The notes under the pieces were generated by a model. That model was not told where the DNA came from and made no database searches. It worked only from the letters and a program-made list of their open reading frames with translations. The position numbers and the translations under genes are program-made. This document shows positions 63,207 to 64,000 of a DNA stretch of 64,000 nucleotides, piece after piece (within the stretch, counting starts at the first letter, position 1; each line of letters starts with the position of its first letter). The stretch is from assembly GCF_003815915.1 (NCBI RefSeq), contig NZ_CP033929.1, forward strand, positions 2,108,001 to 2,172,000. The letters run 5' to 3'. This stretch comes from Chryseobacterium indoltheticum (GTDB lineage Bacteria; Bacteroidota; Bacteroidia; Flavobacteriales; Weeksellaceae).

Positions 63207-64000
63207 ATGAATGCATTATTAGGGATTTTATTTCATTTTTTAGGAGGATTTTCTTCAGGAAGTTTCTATTTGCCTTACAAAAAGGTAAAAGGCTGGTCTT
63301 GGGAAACGTTTTGGTTGATAGGTGGTACTTTCTCATGGATTATCGTTCCGCCATTGGCAGCATTTCTAACGATTCCTAATTTTTGGGATATTATACAAAA
63401 TGAAAGTTCATCTATTTTAGGGCTTACATTTTTATTCGGTGCCCTTTGGGGAATTGGAGGCTTTATGTATGGCTTGGGAGTTCGCTACTTAGGGGTTGCT
63501 CTCGGAAGCAGTATTATGTTAGGGTTAACGATGGTAATTGGTTCGCTTGTTCCTTCAATTTTTTATGAATTTTCTCCACAAGACGGAAAAGATAATATTG
63601 GTTTAATGCTTTCAAACTCATGGGGGCAGATGGTTCTATTGGGGCTTTTTGTATGCGTTATCGGAATTATTATCAGCGGAAAAGCTGGTGTGATGAAAGA
63701 TAAAGAGCTTAAAACAGATTCAATAGATCCGCACGGTGTAGAAGTAAAAACAGAATATAAATTTGGCTTAGGTTTAACTGTTGCTATTATTTCAGGAGTT
63801 TTAAGTGCCTGTTTTAATTTCGGATTAGAAGCTGGGAAACCAATGGCAAATGTTGCTAATGAAGCCTGGAAAATAGCAAATCCTTCACAAGGTGAGTTTT
63901 TGTTTCAGAATAATGTGACCTATGTAGTGGTACTTTGGGGCGGAATGGCTTCTAATCTTATTGGTTGCCTTTATCTTTCATTTAAAAATAAATCCTATAC
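63207..64000 (+). CDS. rhaT: L-rhamnose/proton symporter RhaT (3' part outside window)
   Basis: The frame is open from the ATG at 63207 to the window edge, giving the first 264 residues. It begins LLGILFHFLGGFSSGSFYLPYKKVKGWSWE, followed by TFLFGALWGIGGFMYGLGVRYLGVALGSS and further helices, the family pattern of the ten-helix RhaT permease of the inner membrane. It takes up rhamnose, the sugar released by the GH106 and PL11 pathway just upstream. Genes for rhamnose catabolism would be expected beyond the edge. Confidence 0.93.
   Translation, partial: MNALLGILFHFLGGFSSGSFYLPYKKVKGWSWETFWLIGGTFSWIIVPPLAAFLTIPNFWDIIQNESSSILGLTFLFGALWGIGGFMYGLGVRYLGVALGSSIMLGLTMVIGSLVPSIFYEFSPQDGKDNIGLMLSNSWGQMVLLGLFVCVIGIIISGKAGVMKDKELKTDSIDPHGVEVKTEYKFGLGLTVAIISGVLSACFNFGLEAGKPMANVANEAWKIANPSQGEFLFQNNVTYVVVLWGGMASNLIGCLYLSFKNKSY

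Overview
The window is about 64 kb of low-GC DNA. Its Bacteroidota features include GLPGLI and TPR/TonB-type outer-membrane genes, TAnnTTTG promoter -7 boxes, few Shine-Dalgarno sites, a czcA-tolC fusion and a DUF6660 gene. The family content (DUF4377, MepB, MKNLKK-leader peptides, rhamnogalacturonan genes) points to a Chryseobacterium-like member of the Weeksellaceae. This placement is inferred from gene content alone.

Region 1 (1-22 kb) is mostly core genome: dgkA, dnaN, an Fpg/Nei glycosylase, dgt, an SPFH protein, an amino-acid permease, a large TPR protein paired with an outer-membrane barrel, and tRNA-Arg(TCG). Inside it, 3.8-6.6 kb looks like two promoterless gene cassettes on the minus strand, each bounded by attC-like imperfect palindromes (4404-4501 and 5414-5540). 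No integrase is visible.

Region 2 (22-31 kb) holds a solitary bacteriocin-like precursor, a cytoplasmic-type amidase, a stand-alone EF-Tu domain III-like protein, and two surface proteins, one broken by an in-frame TAG. It also holds a LOV-type (blue-light) histidine kinase with a single-domain response regulator, and a membrane TPR/LuxR regulator.

Region 3 (31.4-41.1 kb) is the most unusual part. Two small HTH proteins and a VKOR-thioredoxin fusion precede eleven short MKN-leader, double-glycine-type precursor peptides, a C39-peptidase ABC exporter and an HlyD adaptor. Clustered core peptides carry 4 or 6 cysteines, which fits disulfide formation by the VKOR-thioredoxin protein and export with leader cleavage by the C39 transporter. 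Seven near-identical ungapped 34-nt elements, plus one decayed copy, lie 16-21 nt before peptide start codons. They can form an H-type pseudoknot with one compensatory change. Hairpin terminators sit directly before both exporter genes. A decayed second copy of the VKOR-thioredoxin 3' end at 34809-34966 shows that the module grew by duplication.

Region 4 (41-49 kb) is a heavy-metal RND efflux operon (DUF6660, CzcA-TolC fusion, CusB-like adaptor), followed by a CAT-like acetyltransferase, a Crp/Fnr regulator and a GNAT enzyme. Region 5 (49.5-64 kb) is a one-direction rhamnogalacturonan-I degradation locus: GH28, GH2, CE12, GH106, DUF4350, PL11, CE12 and GH105. The rhamnose symporter gene rhaT follows and runs off the window. 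No SusC/SusD pair is present in the visible part.
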